Source: Carya illinoinensis | Taxonomy: Eukaryota > Streptophyta > Magnoliopsida > Fagales > Juglandaceae | Assembly (NCBI RefSeq): GCF_018687715.1 | Contig: NC_056755.1 | Coordinates: 14,214,001 to 14,278,000, forward strand | Reading direction: 5' to 3' | DNA length: 64,000 nucleotides | The notes under the pieces: generated by a model | Databases searched by the model: none | Seen by the model: the letters and a program-made list of their open reading frames with translations, nothing else | What the model was told of the DNA's origin: nothing | Shown here: positions 53,041 to 64,000 of the stretch, piece after piece | How the letters are laid out: each line of letters starts with the position of its first letter | Position numbering within the stretch: the stretch's first letter is position 1 | Position numbers and translations under genes: made by a program

Positions 53041-54728
53041 TGTTATTATAAGCACATTAAGAAGTAATTTTTAGCGTTGATGTCGTACATTTAGCACATG
53101 GACACTCGTATAGTTTAGGGTTTGGTAATCTTTCACGAGTTTGAGCTATGGATCGAGTAGATGTTATTGAAATCATAACATGGTCATGAATTACTGAATG
53201 GGGAGTCCTTCGATGTTTGTAGGTATTGATGGAGACAGAACAACTAAGGACCAAAAATAGAAGCTGACCAACTTGACCCTTTCTAATAAATAAATAAATA
53301 AAGTTGTATGTATAGATGCGTGTTGATTTCTTTCTAATCACAAAATACATGTTTGAAATTCCTTTGACCAGCTAGACCCATGCCATCTTCTTTGTATAAG
53401 AAGCTGGAAGGAATCTACCCCGCTACCTTGTGTTGTTGCCCGGAAACTTCATCTGTCAATCTATTCATGGCTAAATTTCTTCTCTCTTTTCCATGCGGGT
53501 TGTTGACCTTTTGCTCTGCGTCATCATGACGTTGGAAGTTCAAAAGACAACGTCACAACAACAATATTTGAGAAAGATGCTAATGTTGCACTATTAACGT
53601 ACGTCATTAATTAATCAAGGTCAAAATTAGACTACCTAGTACTGGAGTTTCCTGATCATTATTTTTCATGTGCAATATATGCTCATGACGGTGGCCACCC
53701 TATTAAACTAATTATTTTATTATTTTAAATAATTTTAGATATAATTATAAATTATGCAAACGTCACATATTTTTATTAAAAGAGAGTAAAATCTATCATT
53801 ATTATAAAATTAATTTTTTTTACGTGAGTTTTACATTTACTTATTTTTTTAGAAGGAATGTAGAGTATTTGCACACTTTATAATTATAAATATCACTTCT
53901 CTTTTATTTTATCCTAAATTAAATTATCTACCGTATAAACTTTGCTTCCATCTTCATACATATTCAGGGGCATGCATATAACTTTTACCAACTTAGTGAT
54001 GGCTTTCAATTGTATATCCACCCTTTTTTTATCGTCAGTACGTGGCGCCCCAAGTCAAGAATCACTCGATCTTACCTTTTTGTGCCCTATATTCCTTGTT
54101 CAATGGAATTCCATAAATTAAGGTTAAGTACGTTTAGATACAAGAATCAGATTTAGATTGAATCTCGAATGAATTACCATGATTTCAAATCCAAGATTTT
54201 CATGAAAAGCTCAAGATCTTGTTTCGCGTCGGTGTAACCGTGTAAATCCAAATCCAAATTTAAATATATCATCGAGACAGAAAATTTGGAATATACACTT
54301 GTACAGTACTTCCCATGAGGATTAATAAGATCATGGATTGATCAGTAGTCTAAAAACTGTTAAGCACGCTGATTAATTGTATTTTGTTACTAGGTGGTCA
54401 CAAATGGCAAACTGGGAAGTATCTATTCAAACAAACGGGCAAAGTTGTTCAAGTAAACGACCCAACATGACCTAATTCAATGTTCCACATGCAAATTTAC
54501 TGTAGCAGTGTTGAAAAGCATGCATAAGCTCAAGCATCCGGATGAATTTCAATGTAAATCAAGGAATTCATGCATGATTTTCCATATATGACTGGATCGG
54601 CCTAGTGGGAGACGATACTTTAATTAGGCCTCTCTCCCGCATTCATGTCACTCACTATTTTATTCTAACAATTAATTTGTATATTATAAATTTTAATCTA
54701 TAATCGGAAGTTTGATGGCTTTTTTACC
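53041..54728. repeat. Block B, copy in unit 2
   Basis: This is homologous to 7905-9519 and 20712-21905. It ends at GATGGCTTTTTTACCC, the same spot at which the copia element entered unit 0. Confidence 0.8.
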
Positions 54729-55162
54729 CTTTTTTTTTTTTTGGAAGGAAGACGGTAGATGATCCATATCTTTATTAGAAGAATAATTCTGGTTGCAAAT
54801 CCCGTATGCAGGACAGGATTGCAAGCCTTAAATCTAGATGAAACAAACCGTTTCAATGCAAGAAAGAAAACCCAACGCCCCCTTCCTCAGATTCAACCTA
54901 ACGGCTTCCTTAGATTCATCACTGCCCCATCAAACGAACCTGGCCCTCCCCCCATCACCGCACTACCCAGATTTGGCTCGTCGCCGTCGCCACCTGGTAC
55001 ATCAGTTTCTGTTTGCTCAGGGTTTAAAAATACGGTAAATCCTTTCGGCCCTTTCGGGTATCCCTTCCCATTCCTCTGATTGTGGTATTGAATCCGTGTG
55101 GGTATCCCTTTGATTTCAAAAAAATTCCGAAATCTCATGAGTCTTTTGGTGATATTTAACAA
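54729..55162 (-). pseudogene. Possible processed retrocopy, unidentified
   Basis: On the minus strand a frame of 89 residues (55162-54893) contains IKGIPTRIQYHNQRNGKGYP and a Gly/Pro/Asp-rich segment. About 120 bp past its stop is AATAAA (54771-54776), and 28 bases later a run of 13 A (T run at 54730-54742). A polyadenylation signal followed by a poly(A) tract in genomic DNA, exactly where homology to the sister units ends, suggests insertion of a reverse-transcribed mRNA. I do not recognise the protein. The 5' end and any target duplication are undefined. Confidence 0.45.
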
Positions 55163-55790
55163 AATTTTTAGATTTTGTGTATTTTTAAGCTATGTTATTC
55201 TAGAAACACTTGGACATTGTTGTATAATGGGTGATTAGAGACTGCCGAATCTATGTTTCTCAAATGCTACCCGTAATGCATGCCTACTGTTTGTGTAAAT
55301 GCTCAGTAGAGAGACTTTACTTGTTACAGCTGGGCTTGTTACAGTCATGAGTCATCTTGATGCCCAATTCTGTCAGTATATATCAGTAGAATTTTTTTTC
55401 CATATATGTATGTACGTATGTATGTATGTATGTATGATTGGATTACTCGACACAAAATGGTCAGTGTATGCATGGGTTAGACCGTGAATTTGCCTTGCTT
55501 GGGACTGTGAGGAATCCAATATTCCAAGGGTTTGGCCGCTTAGTAAAGTCCTAAATACAGTCCTTTTCTTTCTAAGGGATTGATAATGTGAGGAATCCAA
55601 TAAGGGTGTATGACACAAAGCTACGTTGCCTTAGTGGGAAAACCTCATTTATTTTATACAACTTGTAGTTAACCAAATGCAGGACATTGTGTGTTTCATA
55701 TGTGCTTATTTAACCGAATGTAATATTTAGTGGACGGTATTTTTATTCACTTTTTGAGGCAAAAAAAAAAACCAAAGAAGTGACTATTAC
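55163..55790. other. Intergenic with (GTAT)n microsatellite
   Basis: A TATG/GTAT tetranucleotide run spans 55405-55437. No gene is visible. Confidence 0.5.
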
Positions 55791-55822
55791 TGTTGAAACC
55801 TGAAACAGAATACAAAAAAACA

Positions 55823-55882
55823 ATATATGCTGCTCCTGCCATTTGAGAGATATATCTCTCAAATGGCAGGAGCAGCATATAT
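55823..55882. repeat. Perfect 60-bp palindrome
   Basis: Two exact 30-base arms starting ATATATGCTGCTCCTGCC meet with no spacer at GAGAGATA|TATCTCTC. CTGTTGAAACCTGAAACA occurs as a direct repeat on both sides (about 55790-55807 and 55902-55919). Either strand would fold into a near-perfect hairpin. Confidence 0.95.
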
Positions 55883-55919
55883 GTACTTCATTCATACTTA
55901 GCTGTTGAAACCTGAAACA

Positions 55920-56316
55920 AAGATTGAAGAAGAACTTTTATCTGACATTGCAAAAATCACCATCCATAATCCTATCTCACGAAAATCACCACTTATAAGC
56001 ACAACATCAAAGAAGCAAGAGAAGCTACACACAGAATTTTGAAGAGCCCGAAGTCCATTTCCTCCTTAGCCACTGAAGATTTCTACTTTGACTAGCATGG
56101 ACTAAATTCTAATCATAGATTTCAGAGAATACAACATTAGACTGTGAATTAAAATTGTCTTACATACAAAAAACAATACAAAAAAATATTAAAACCTAAT
56201 CTTACATACAAAACCTCCTAATCCAAAAAAAATTCATATTTCTTTGGTATTTATTGAATGCTCCTATCAACATTGGTATTTTCTTTTTATGTAGATTTTT
56301 AAAGTTTTGATATGTA
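55920..56316. other. Upstream region of the GRF gene
   Basis: AT-rich with no protein-coding signal. The promoter of the next gene should lie here, but I see no confident TATA box. Confidence 0.4.
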
Positions 56317-56867
56317 ATGTTCTTATCACATGTTTCATCATCTTCGAACACTCCTCCAAAATGTTTATGCGGGGAGTTGGCACGTCTAAAATTGTCAAAC
56401 ACCCTTAGAAATCCAAGGCGACCTTTTTATTCGTGTCCCAATTACAATAGAGAGGTAAATACTGTACATGTTTATGCCACCTTTTTTCAGATATTGAACT
56501 TGTTATTTTAATTCCCATAATGATTTATATAAGCTGTTTGCAGTTACAAGGAAGGCCATACTACGAGTATTTTTTATGGGTAGATATTGAAGTGGAAAAT
56601 GAAGCTAAAGTTTCCTGTGAAAGAGAACGTCACCTCGAAGAGAAAAAAGAACAACTCCGAAAATGGGAGGAAGAACTCCAAAAAAGGGAAGAAGAACTCG
56701 CCTCTGATCGGGATGAGCTTCATGCTCTAATAAACAATGATAACAATCCACGCATGCGATCTTGCGTGTATTGGGCACTTGCAATTCTATTATTTTGTTG
56801 TTGGATAGGATCAAGAAGAATTGAAAATTTAGTAAAGTGTAACAAAAAGTGTAATGTTGTTAAGTAG
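56317..56867 (+). CDS. Small GRF-type zinc finger protein with C-terminal membrane anchor
   Basis: Exon 1 (56317-56454) ends GAG|GTAAAT and exon 2 (56544-56867) follows TTTGCAG, in phase, giving about 153 residues. The first part carries a GRF zinc-finger pattern: CLCGELARLKLSNTLRNPRR, then a C in FYSCPNYN, and after the junction YYEYFLWVD. The final Cys of the usual (C/H)xYF position reads Tyr here, so metal binding may be weakened. A charged coiled coil (ERHLEEKKEQLRKWEEELQK and beyond, about residues 66-95) and a hydrophobic C-terminal segment (YWALAILLFCCWIG) follow, as in a known family of short plant GRF proteins. It could be functional or a young pseudogene. It is divergent from its neighbour, the FAR1 relic. 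Confidence 0.6.
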
Positions 56868-57740
56868 GTTGTAATCAATTGGTTTGCCACATTTTTGAAT
56901 TCGTGTACAAGGGACAAACCCAGCAGTTATGTATGAAACTCTTTGATTTTGTGTTATCTAATGTGAACTTCGCACTATTGTAATGATTTTAGACAACCAA
57001 GTGTTACTATGTATTCTAAATTACTATGTATTCAAGGGTAAAAATGTTTACCATGACAAATAAAAAATGCCGAAATTTTGAAAATAATGATGATGGCAAG
57101 TTATGCTGAAATTTTGAAAATGACCATCCTGTAATTGATTCAAATATCCAACGTCATAACAATAAATCAAGTTCATATAAATATTATTGCAAATCATACA
57201 GCTAAAGAGAGTTCGAAGTTTTGAACAAGAAACAGTAACATGTATAATCTAAGTCTTCAAATCTCATTAAATAGTCAAACTCATCAACGGTCTACAATGT
57301 AAATAGATAATACAGAAGTTTACATTGTCTTCTACAGCAGTCTACAATGTCTTCCATCAATTAACATGAGGGTCATGCATTTCGAAGTTCACCTGCAAGA
57401 TGTTTGAAATATTTAAAATCATGCAAACTATATAGAATGATTTGTTCGAAAGACAAATGCAATAAGGAGTATTAAGCTAAAGTTACTTGATAAATAACAT
57501 TTTGTTGTGTACCAGGCAATTGCGATAGTACACTTTGTGGTATACCAATTTGGTTTACCGAATCTGCGGGGTTTAGTACATCTTTCATATGTGATGTTGC
57601 CTACATGCATTTAAATAGTCATTGGTTAAAATTTAAATAACTTAAATGCTCTAAAACTATATCAAAATTGAAATATTTAAATCTTCTTACATTTTTTCTC
57701 TATCGCTTGCCACCATTTTTATTTTTGGTTTGCAACTTCT
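56868..57740. other. Intergenic between GRF gene and FAR1/MULE relic
   Basis: The right end may hold a last small exon of the FAR1-like gene on the minus strand (IEKLQTKNKNGGKR near 57745-57695). Otherwise nothing is recognised. Confidence 0.4.
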
Positions 57741-60084
57741 CTATGTAGGTTGTTTCCTCTTTGATGGGGGCCTCCCTTTGCCTCTGACAACACGAGGACT
57801 CAATACTTTTTTCGAACTTCCAGTTTCAGCATTAGCGGAAATATGAGTGCTTGCAACAGTCGCCTGAGGCTTTGATTTAGTATAAATCGAATTCATTGCC
57901 TTAAACTTCTCTGTCATATCCAAGGAATTTTCTTCACTTTCACATGCATTTGTAGCTACTTCGTAACATAATTTTATCAACCAGAGTACCGAATAGCGGC
58001 TGGTTTACCACTCAAGTCATCGTAACTGTTTCAAATGAGAACATATCTACGTTTAATGTCCTTCATCCACCTATCCATAATGTACTTTTTTGGCAACACT
58101 AGGACATCCCTTGCGGCGAAAATTGAAAGCATGTGCCTACATATAATTCCTCTCATCTCATATAACCCACACATGTACTTCACCTCAGACTCTTCTTCAT
58201 TAAAGTACGCCTGCAAAGTTGACTTCTTGATGCCGTCTTCAACCTCTCTATTGTCATTAACTTGATACGTGGTAATAGCCCCTTTTGTTTTTATGATAAC
58301 ACAGTGAGAGTAGATAATCCTCATTACCTCTGACTGCACTTCCTTAAATTTTGAATTCACGTATATTGCCTGAAATTTTTTCTCCAAGGGTAAATGAGAT
58401 ATACAAGATACTGTGCAATTAAATGAGTAGAAATCTACTGCCATTTCATTCTCTACTTTCTTCCTTAGTGCATTGTCGAATTGATTGACAAATTCTTTCA
58501 ATGTAGTCCCTGAATGTACATACCCATCAAAAAAGGCATTCATGCTCTCACTCCTCTGAGTTGTGCTCATCCCAGCCCAAAATGTATTTTTCAAGTATAT
58601 AGGATCCCAATACATTCGCTCACTATAAAGACTTTGAAGCCATGCATTTTCCTTCAAATTGTAGGTATCAGTAAATACCTCCCAAGACGTCTCAAACTCA
58701 TTAGAAGTCTGAGAATCATAAACACATCTCTGCAATCCACTTTTTAAATCAGACTTAAATTCAGCATGTGAACCCAACTTCTCTGGTAGTTTTCTCATTA
58801 TGTGCCACAAACAGTATCTATGTCAAGTATTTGGAAAGACTATTGCTATAGCATTTTTCATGGCCCTGTCTTGATCAGTAATGATAGCTTTCGGTGCCCT
58901 CCCATACATACATTTCAACCAAGTGTCAAATAACCAAACAAATGTTTCAATATTTTCACTTGATATCAAACTCATCCCAAAAGTATTGACTAACCATGAT
59001 GGTTAACACCAACAAACGGAGCAAATAGCATACCATATCTATTTGTCAGGTATGTTGTATCAAATGTCACAACATCTCCAAAATACTCGTACGCTGCTCT
59101 GCTGCGTGCATCGGCCCAGAAAACATTTTTTAATCGACCATCATCATCCAAATCCATCGATGAGTAAAACCCATCATTCTTATACTGTATTCTCTCAAAA
59201 TAACCACGAAGTGCATCAGCACTTCCTTTGCCAAGTCTAAGGTGTCGAGTTTTGTCAATATAATTCCAGGCATCTTTTTCAATAAATGGAAATTTCTCAA
59301 AACCACCAACCTCGACAACCAATGCATTAAAACTTTTGGACATACCTATGTCTGCCTTGTTGTTAATATCTAACTACCTCTTTACGAAATCATCAATTGT
59401 CCGATTACATCTAAAAAATCTTTCCTTTTGTGGACTTAACCCATGGTTATGTGTATTGCAGACAGTAATTATACATAAGACACTATCAGCCAAAACTGCA
59501 TTAATTCTCGCCTTACAATCAGTCTTTGTTGTTGGGCGGGGTTTAGAAATGTTGGTAATACTTTTTCTTGCCTTACCACCACGAGCACAACCAAGTGTTA
59601 CATATCTAACACTCACATCATTCTCCCTTTTACTTCTTTGTGTCATTATGCTGAATCCAGTCTGTCTCCCATATTGCTTGTAGTAATAAATGAGTTCTTT
59701 CTCAATCTTAAAAAACATATCCGGCGTTGGCTCTAAAACTCCACCATCACCATCATCATTTTCCAGCGTTGGCTCTGAAACCCCATCATCATCATTTCAT
59801 GGCATTGGCTCTAAAACCCCATCATCATCATTTCCCGGCATTGGTTATGAAACCCCATCATCATCATTTCCTGAGGTTAGCTCTAAAATACCATCATTAT
59901 CATTTCCCGGTGTTGGCTCTAAAACCACCACATCATCATCATCATTCCCCAACACTACACCATGATTATCAATCACTACCTTATCATCACCTGGCGTTGG
60001 CATACCCATATAATTACTGCTTTCCACAAAAAACAGCAATCGCCTAGTAGAAGTACATTCTTCCCCTTTCTCCATCAAGAACAA
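57741..60084 (-). pseudogene. FAR1-RELATED/MULE-type transposase-derived pseudogene
   Basis: Starting at 60084 on the minus strand, a region of repeated acidic NDDDG..LEPTPG units leads into the FAR1 DNA-binding domain (LIYYYKQYGRQTGFS, LGCARGGKARK, KPRPTTKTDCKARI, NTHNHGL; 59718-59374). The MULE transposase core follows (VFWADARSRAAYEYFGDVVT, TYLTNRYGM, FVGVNHHG; 59343-58990), then its C-terminal half (58810-58200) and a SWIM finger (CGLYEMRGIICRH, about 58170-58130) lacking the first Cys of the CxC pair. The tail (57980-57741) has an AT-hook-like RGKGRPPSKRK. Stops at 59845, 59374 and 58990 and a broken stretch at 58990-58810 disable it. Proteins of this family regulate light signalling or move Mutator-like elements. 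Which of the two this copy came from cannot be told. Confidence 0.85.
59725..59960. repeat. Tandem repeats encoding NDDDG/EPTPG
   Basis: Units of about 36-39 bp (on plus: GGCATTGGCTCTAAAACCCC and ATCATCATC) repeat roughly six times in the N-terminal part of the FAR1-like pseudogene. Confidence 0.8.
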
Positions 60085-60496
60085 TCTTCATATATTTAAG
60101 TACAACATGAAATTAAAAACTAAAAAAAAAAATTAGAGTTATCCACAACTTTGCAAATCATTAGAATTCGAAAGGAAAAGAAATGACTATTTTATGAACT
60201 TCATGACATATCGTGACCACATGCACAATCTCATTAACCAAGCTTAATACACAATTATGTACACACTGTGTATACAAGAAGAGTCAAGTATCTCGGATTT
60301 TTGAGCTCCTCATTATTATTTACTATCCTCAAAATTCAGAACATATTTCTTTTGTTTTTCTTCTTTTCAATTGCTCTTTTGTTTCACAAATGTTGTTTAA
60401 TTGAAGAGCAATTAAAAGAAAAAAAAATAAAACAACTATTTATGAATATATTCATTACAAAACAAAGAAGGCATGGGTTGAGAAAACCAAAAATAT
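60085..60496. other. Intergenic, no gene seen
   Basis: AT-rich sequence upstream of the FAR1-like pseudogene. Confidence 0.4.
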
Positions 60497-60830
60497 ACAC
60501 TTAGGATTTCACAAACCCGGAAGTTCACTAATTTTAAATGAAAACTTCATTAATGACCATCTTAATGTAAAATTTCACAAACCAGGTTCATTACAAATAT
60601 ACGCTTAGGAAACACTTAGGATTTCACAAACCTGGAAATTCATTAATTTTAAATGAAAACTTCATTAATGACCATCCTAATGTAAAATTTCACAAACGTT
60701 GTTCATTACAAATGGGTATACACTTAGGAAACATTTAGGATTTCACAGACCAGGAAGTTCACTAATTTTAAATGAAAACTAATTTAATGACCATCCTAAT
60801 GTAAAATTTCCTGAGCCTTGTTTTGTAAAA
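60497..60830. repeat. Tandem repeat, three units of about 116-119 bp
   Basis: Units begin ACACTTAGGATTTCACA at 60497 and 60612, and ACATTTAGGATTTCACA at 60731. Each contains TTTTAAATGAAAACTTCATT or a variant and GACCATCCTAATGTAAAATT or a variant. The third unit is cut short. Confidence 0.92.
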
Positions 60831-61184
60831 ATTACAAGGAAGTTCACCACATTTTTCTGTAAAAAACATTACAAGAATGAAAAATTATTACAATGTAAAA
60901 CAGTAAAATAGCAGGAAACTACATTTTTACCAAGGAAGTTGTCGGCAGTCAATGGTGGAGCAGGTGGTTCAATCGATGGTGTACTGCCTTCTTGTTGGGC
61001 TCCAGAGTCACGCACAGGGGAGAGGGAAAACGGCGTACATATTTCAAATGCCCACTTTCAGATTTAGTTTGTAGTGACTTCAAGGGTAATACGGTCAATT
61101 CATGCTCAAAAGTGGGGATAGTATGGCCATTTCTCATACTGGGACTGCAAGACAGTCCCCTTTATGGGACTGTATATAACAGCA
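60831..61184 (-). other. Possible first exon of the FAR1-like gene or element terminus
   Basis: On the minus strand, PVRDSGAQQEGSTPSIEPPA-like codons (61018-60945) run to a GT donor. GGGTAATACGGTCAATTC and its surroundings (61084-61101) resemble a MULE terminus. Both readings are weak. Confidence 0.3.
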
Positions 61185-64000
61185 CCCTTATTAGAAACCC
61201 TCACTTTTGGCAAAGGAATATCGTGTAAACATCACAACTATAAAAAGAAACCGACAAATAAACCCATAAAGACAAAAAAACCTAACCAACCAGCTAAAGT
61301 CGAACATTTGGTAGACCCAATTTCACTAGTTTCAAAGACCCTTTGAGAGGCCTTGGTAGCTTGACAACATTCTCCTAAGTAGCAATGAACCCCTCCACCA
61401 CTAACTTAGCAAGAAAAGCTATTGAAAAATTTTATTCACGATAAACATGATTAACGTTAACATCCAAATTTTCCAGCAGCAATTGAACCTCTTCCCAAAA
61501 ATCTTCTCAGTACCAAATTGTACAATGTTTATTCCACGACTAATTTATAACCAACAAAGAATCTGTATCCATATCTATGTCAATATAAGAGAAATCCAAA
61601 GATTTTGTAAGTCATAAACCATGTAAAAGACCCAGAAGCTCCGCTTTAATATTTGTTCATTCGCCAAGATTTATCACAAAAGCCACCTACAATTCACTAT
61701 GTGAGTTTTGAATAACTCCACCAGCCCCCATCATGTCTGGATTGCCAATATAGCTACCGTCAACATTTAATTTAAATCGACCTACTTTAGAAGGCAACCA
61801 CCGAACCAACTTAGGACTTTTATATACGTTGAACCTGTTTAATTGGCAAATGGAAAGCCAATAAAATTTCTTCATCCTAACCATTCCAACCAGTACCACC
61901 CTTTAACTTTTCCCCCAACCAACCAACCCAGTATTTTATTTTCGCCCCATGTCGACAACACTGACTCTTGCTTATCTTCCATCCTTGCTTTGCATCTTCT
62001 ATTCCATAAGCACCATATCAAGATACAGAATAATACTAAAAAGATACCATATTTGTGAATTTTCTTTAGCCTGAAGAAACTAACACTCTACTTGAATCTA
62101 CCACCCACTACCTCACATGGATGTCATACCAACCGAAAAAAGGCCCGTTCCCACATCTCTTCTGCAAAATCCCCTTTAGCCTAAACATGGTTCAAGTCTT
62201 CGTACCCCAAGTATCATAGCAATTACATCTGGAAACAAGCTATATACCAAGCTTACGAATTTGATCATCAACACTCAAGGCACGAATAAAAGCTTTCAAA
62301 ATCATAACTGAATTTTTTTTTTTTTGAAAGGACGGGTGCCATACCTAGTTAAACCAGGCCACCTTCAGTGCTCAAAATCGAGTATGACTCCAAGCACTTT
62401 TAGTTGAGAAATTGCCATCCACATTATCAGTCCATACCAGAATATCAGACCCATACTTATTTCTTCCTAAACTATCCACCACAGCCATTGCATTTTCCGA
62501 ACCCCCTCAATCGAGAGATAGTATTGATATCTCAGCCATCCTCCAGTTTGCATTCTTTAACGGTAGTTTTCATAAATGTAACATTGGAATGATGATTAAT
62601 TAAGAGGCCCTCATCTGAGCATTTATTATTCCAAAAAAATATTTTACCCTCTATAACCTTCCAATGAGAAAGATTAATAACCAAAGGCAAGCACTTAGCA
62701 ATCATTTGCCAATTTCTGGATCCCTTATTCACATCTACAAATGAAACATGCTTATTCTTCACATATTTTGCTCCAAAAAAATTCACCCATAAGGAATTCT
62801 CATAAAGAAATTTTCAAGCAAATTTTACATTTAGAGACTGTTGAATCTCATACAACCTCTTAATTCCCAAACCACCTTCCTCCCCTGATAGACACATTTT
62901 ATCCCATGCTCTCCAACTACGTTTATACTTCCCTTCCGAGGAGCCCCAAAAAATTTTCCTAAAGCAAGTGTTCAATAGTTTGAACACTACATTTGGTACC
63001 TAAAGAGTAGATAATAAATGAATAGGCATACTCAATAAAACTTACTTGATCAGGATCAATCGGGCACCTTGTGAAAGCAACTGAGATTTCCAGTCATCAA
63101 CTCTTTTTCGTACTCACACCACTAAGTCCTCCAAATGTACAGCTTTTAGTTTTCCTAAGATAATTGGAACTTCAAAGTACCGAAAAGGGAAAAGAAAACC
63201 CTTTAAAACCTATAGATCGAAGAAGAACATGTTGACGAGTAGATGTAATATGTTTTGAAAAAATGAGAGAAGATTTCTCCACACTTACTACCTGTCCTGA
63301 CCATGACTCATTTGTTACAAAAATCTCAATATGTTTCGAAGGGACTTGATATTACCACTTGTAAAAATAACGATATCATCTGTGTATAAAAGGTGCGAGA
63401 TAAGCGGAACCCCTCTTGAATGAACAAAAAATTCAATTTTACCTTCTATAAATTTTTGCTTCAAAAGCCGAGATAGGATTTTCTTAACCAAAATAAACAA
63501 AAGAGGATATAACGGGTCTCCTTGCCAAAGACCCCGACCTCCTTTAAAAAAAAAAACCTTTGAAAACACCATTCATCACCACTGAGAACCAAGGCAAAGT
63601 AATATAATTTTGAATCAAACCAAAAAATTGATTAGAGAAACCAAAAGCTTCAACAATATGCAATAAGAAATCTCATTCCACACTATCATATGCTTTTGCC
63701 ATGTCAACCTTCATCAACAACACATTCACATTCCTCATCTTCTTATTAATCGAATGAATTATTTCCTGAGTCAAACTTATATTATCAAAAATGCTTCACC
63801 CAGGAAGAAAAGCCCCTTGCTCAAGCGAGATCAATCTACAAACAATAGGAGTTAGGTGCTGCACAAATATTTTAGAACATACTTTATACATGACTGAACA
63901 TAAGTTGATAGGCCGAAAGTTATTAAAAGATTACAGATTATCCACTTTTGGAATAAGCACCAACGAAGACGTTGTGTAAAATCGAGGAAGATTTTTTCCT
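61185..64000 (-). mobile_element. Second L1-type LINE, degenerate, cut by the window edge
   Basis: On the minus strand, from the right edge: reverse transcriptase (about 64000-63300, including SIFDNISLTQE, GDPLYPLLFIL and YTDDIVIF instead of YADD), the downstream region (62786-62532, FFGAKYVKNKHVSFVDVNKG) and an RNase H start (61820-61690, GRFKLNVDGSYIGNPDMMGA). The left end shares AAACCCTCACTT with the 3' end of the LINE at 29502. No poly(A) or target duplication was found. Endonuclease and ORF1 would lie to the right of the window. It is more decayed than the first LINE. Confidence 0.8.

Noticed and set aside
60497..60830. CRISPR-like array
   Set aside because: The units are long adjacent tandem repeats without unique spacers, and the genome is eukaryotic.

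Overview
The window is AT-rich plant nuclear DNA, most likely from a woody dicot. The evidence is a pair of intron-containing ACC oxidase genes with conserved plant exon structure, surrounded by typical plant transposons: Ty1-copia and Ty3-gypsy LTR elements, an L1-type LINE with a terminal RNase H, and CACTA, hAT, PIF/Harbinger and MULE/FAR1 sequences. I cannot name the species; an origin in or near Fagales is only a guess.

The backbone is a tandem segmental duplication. Three copies of one unit can be followed by shared non-coding blocks (A, B, C, D, E). Unit 0 is about 3664-15640. Unit 1 is about 15740-26020 and carries ACO copy 1 (17016-18563, minus). Unit 2 is about 43930-54728 and carries ACO copy 2 (45051-46582, minus). 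Unit 0 is cut at its left edge by an LTR of a rearranged copia element, so its ACO gene, if it exists, lies to the left of the window. The two ACO genes are intact 318-residue reading frames in four exons, and their proteins differ at about 14 positions. They are the only clearly functional conserved genes here. A small two-exon GRF zinc-finger gene (56317-56867, plus) may also be functional.

Region by region: 1-200 is a gypsy integrase scrap. 430-3663 is an antisense copia relic with internal deletions and one LTR. 3664-9519 is unit 0 with a 662-bp insertion and a decayed CACTA right end. 9525-14312 is a complete copia element with 200-bp LTRs and a TTTTT target duplication. 14318-15640 finishes unit 0. 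15740-26020 is unit 1, with a 2.1-kb non-autonomous CACTA element (21906-24019), a second CACTA-like piece and a TRIM-like pair of short repeats. 26240-43460 is transposon fill: a displaced B fragment, a gypsy gag and LTR relic, a full-length LINE (29502-35441) with a 15-bp target duplication, a PIF/Harbinger relic, and a copia relic. 43930-54728 is unit 2, with a Tourist-like MITE, a 2.4-kb hAT element that has captured a fragment of a BTB/KCTD-type gene, and a hAT MITE. 54729-64000 holds a possible processed retrocopy, a perfect 60-bp palindrome, the GRF gene, a FAR1/MULE pseudogene, a 116-bp tandem repeat and part of a second LINE.

The sister units act as an internal reference: empty sites in one unit define insertion boundaries and target duplications in another. 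The ACO genes are predicted to catalyse the last step of ethylene synthesis. No joint function of the remaining genes is evident.
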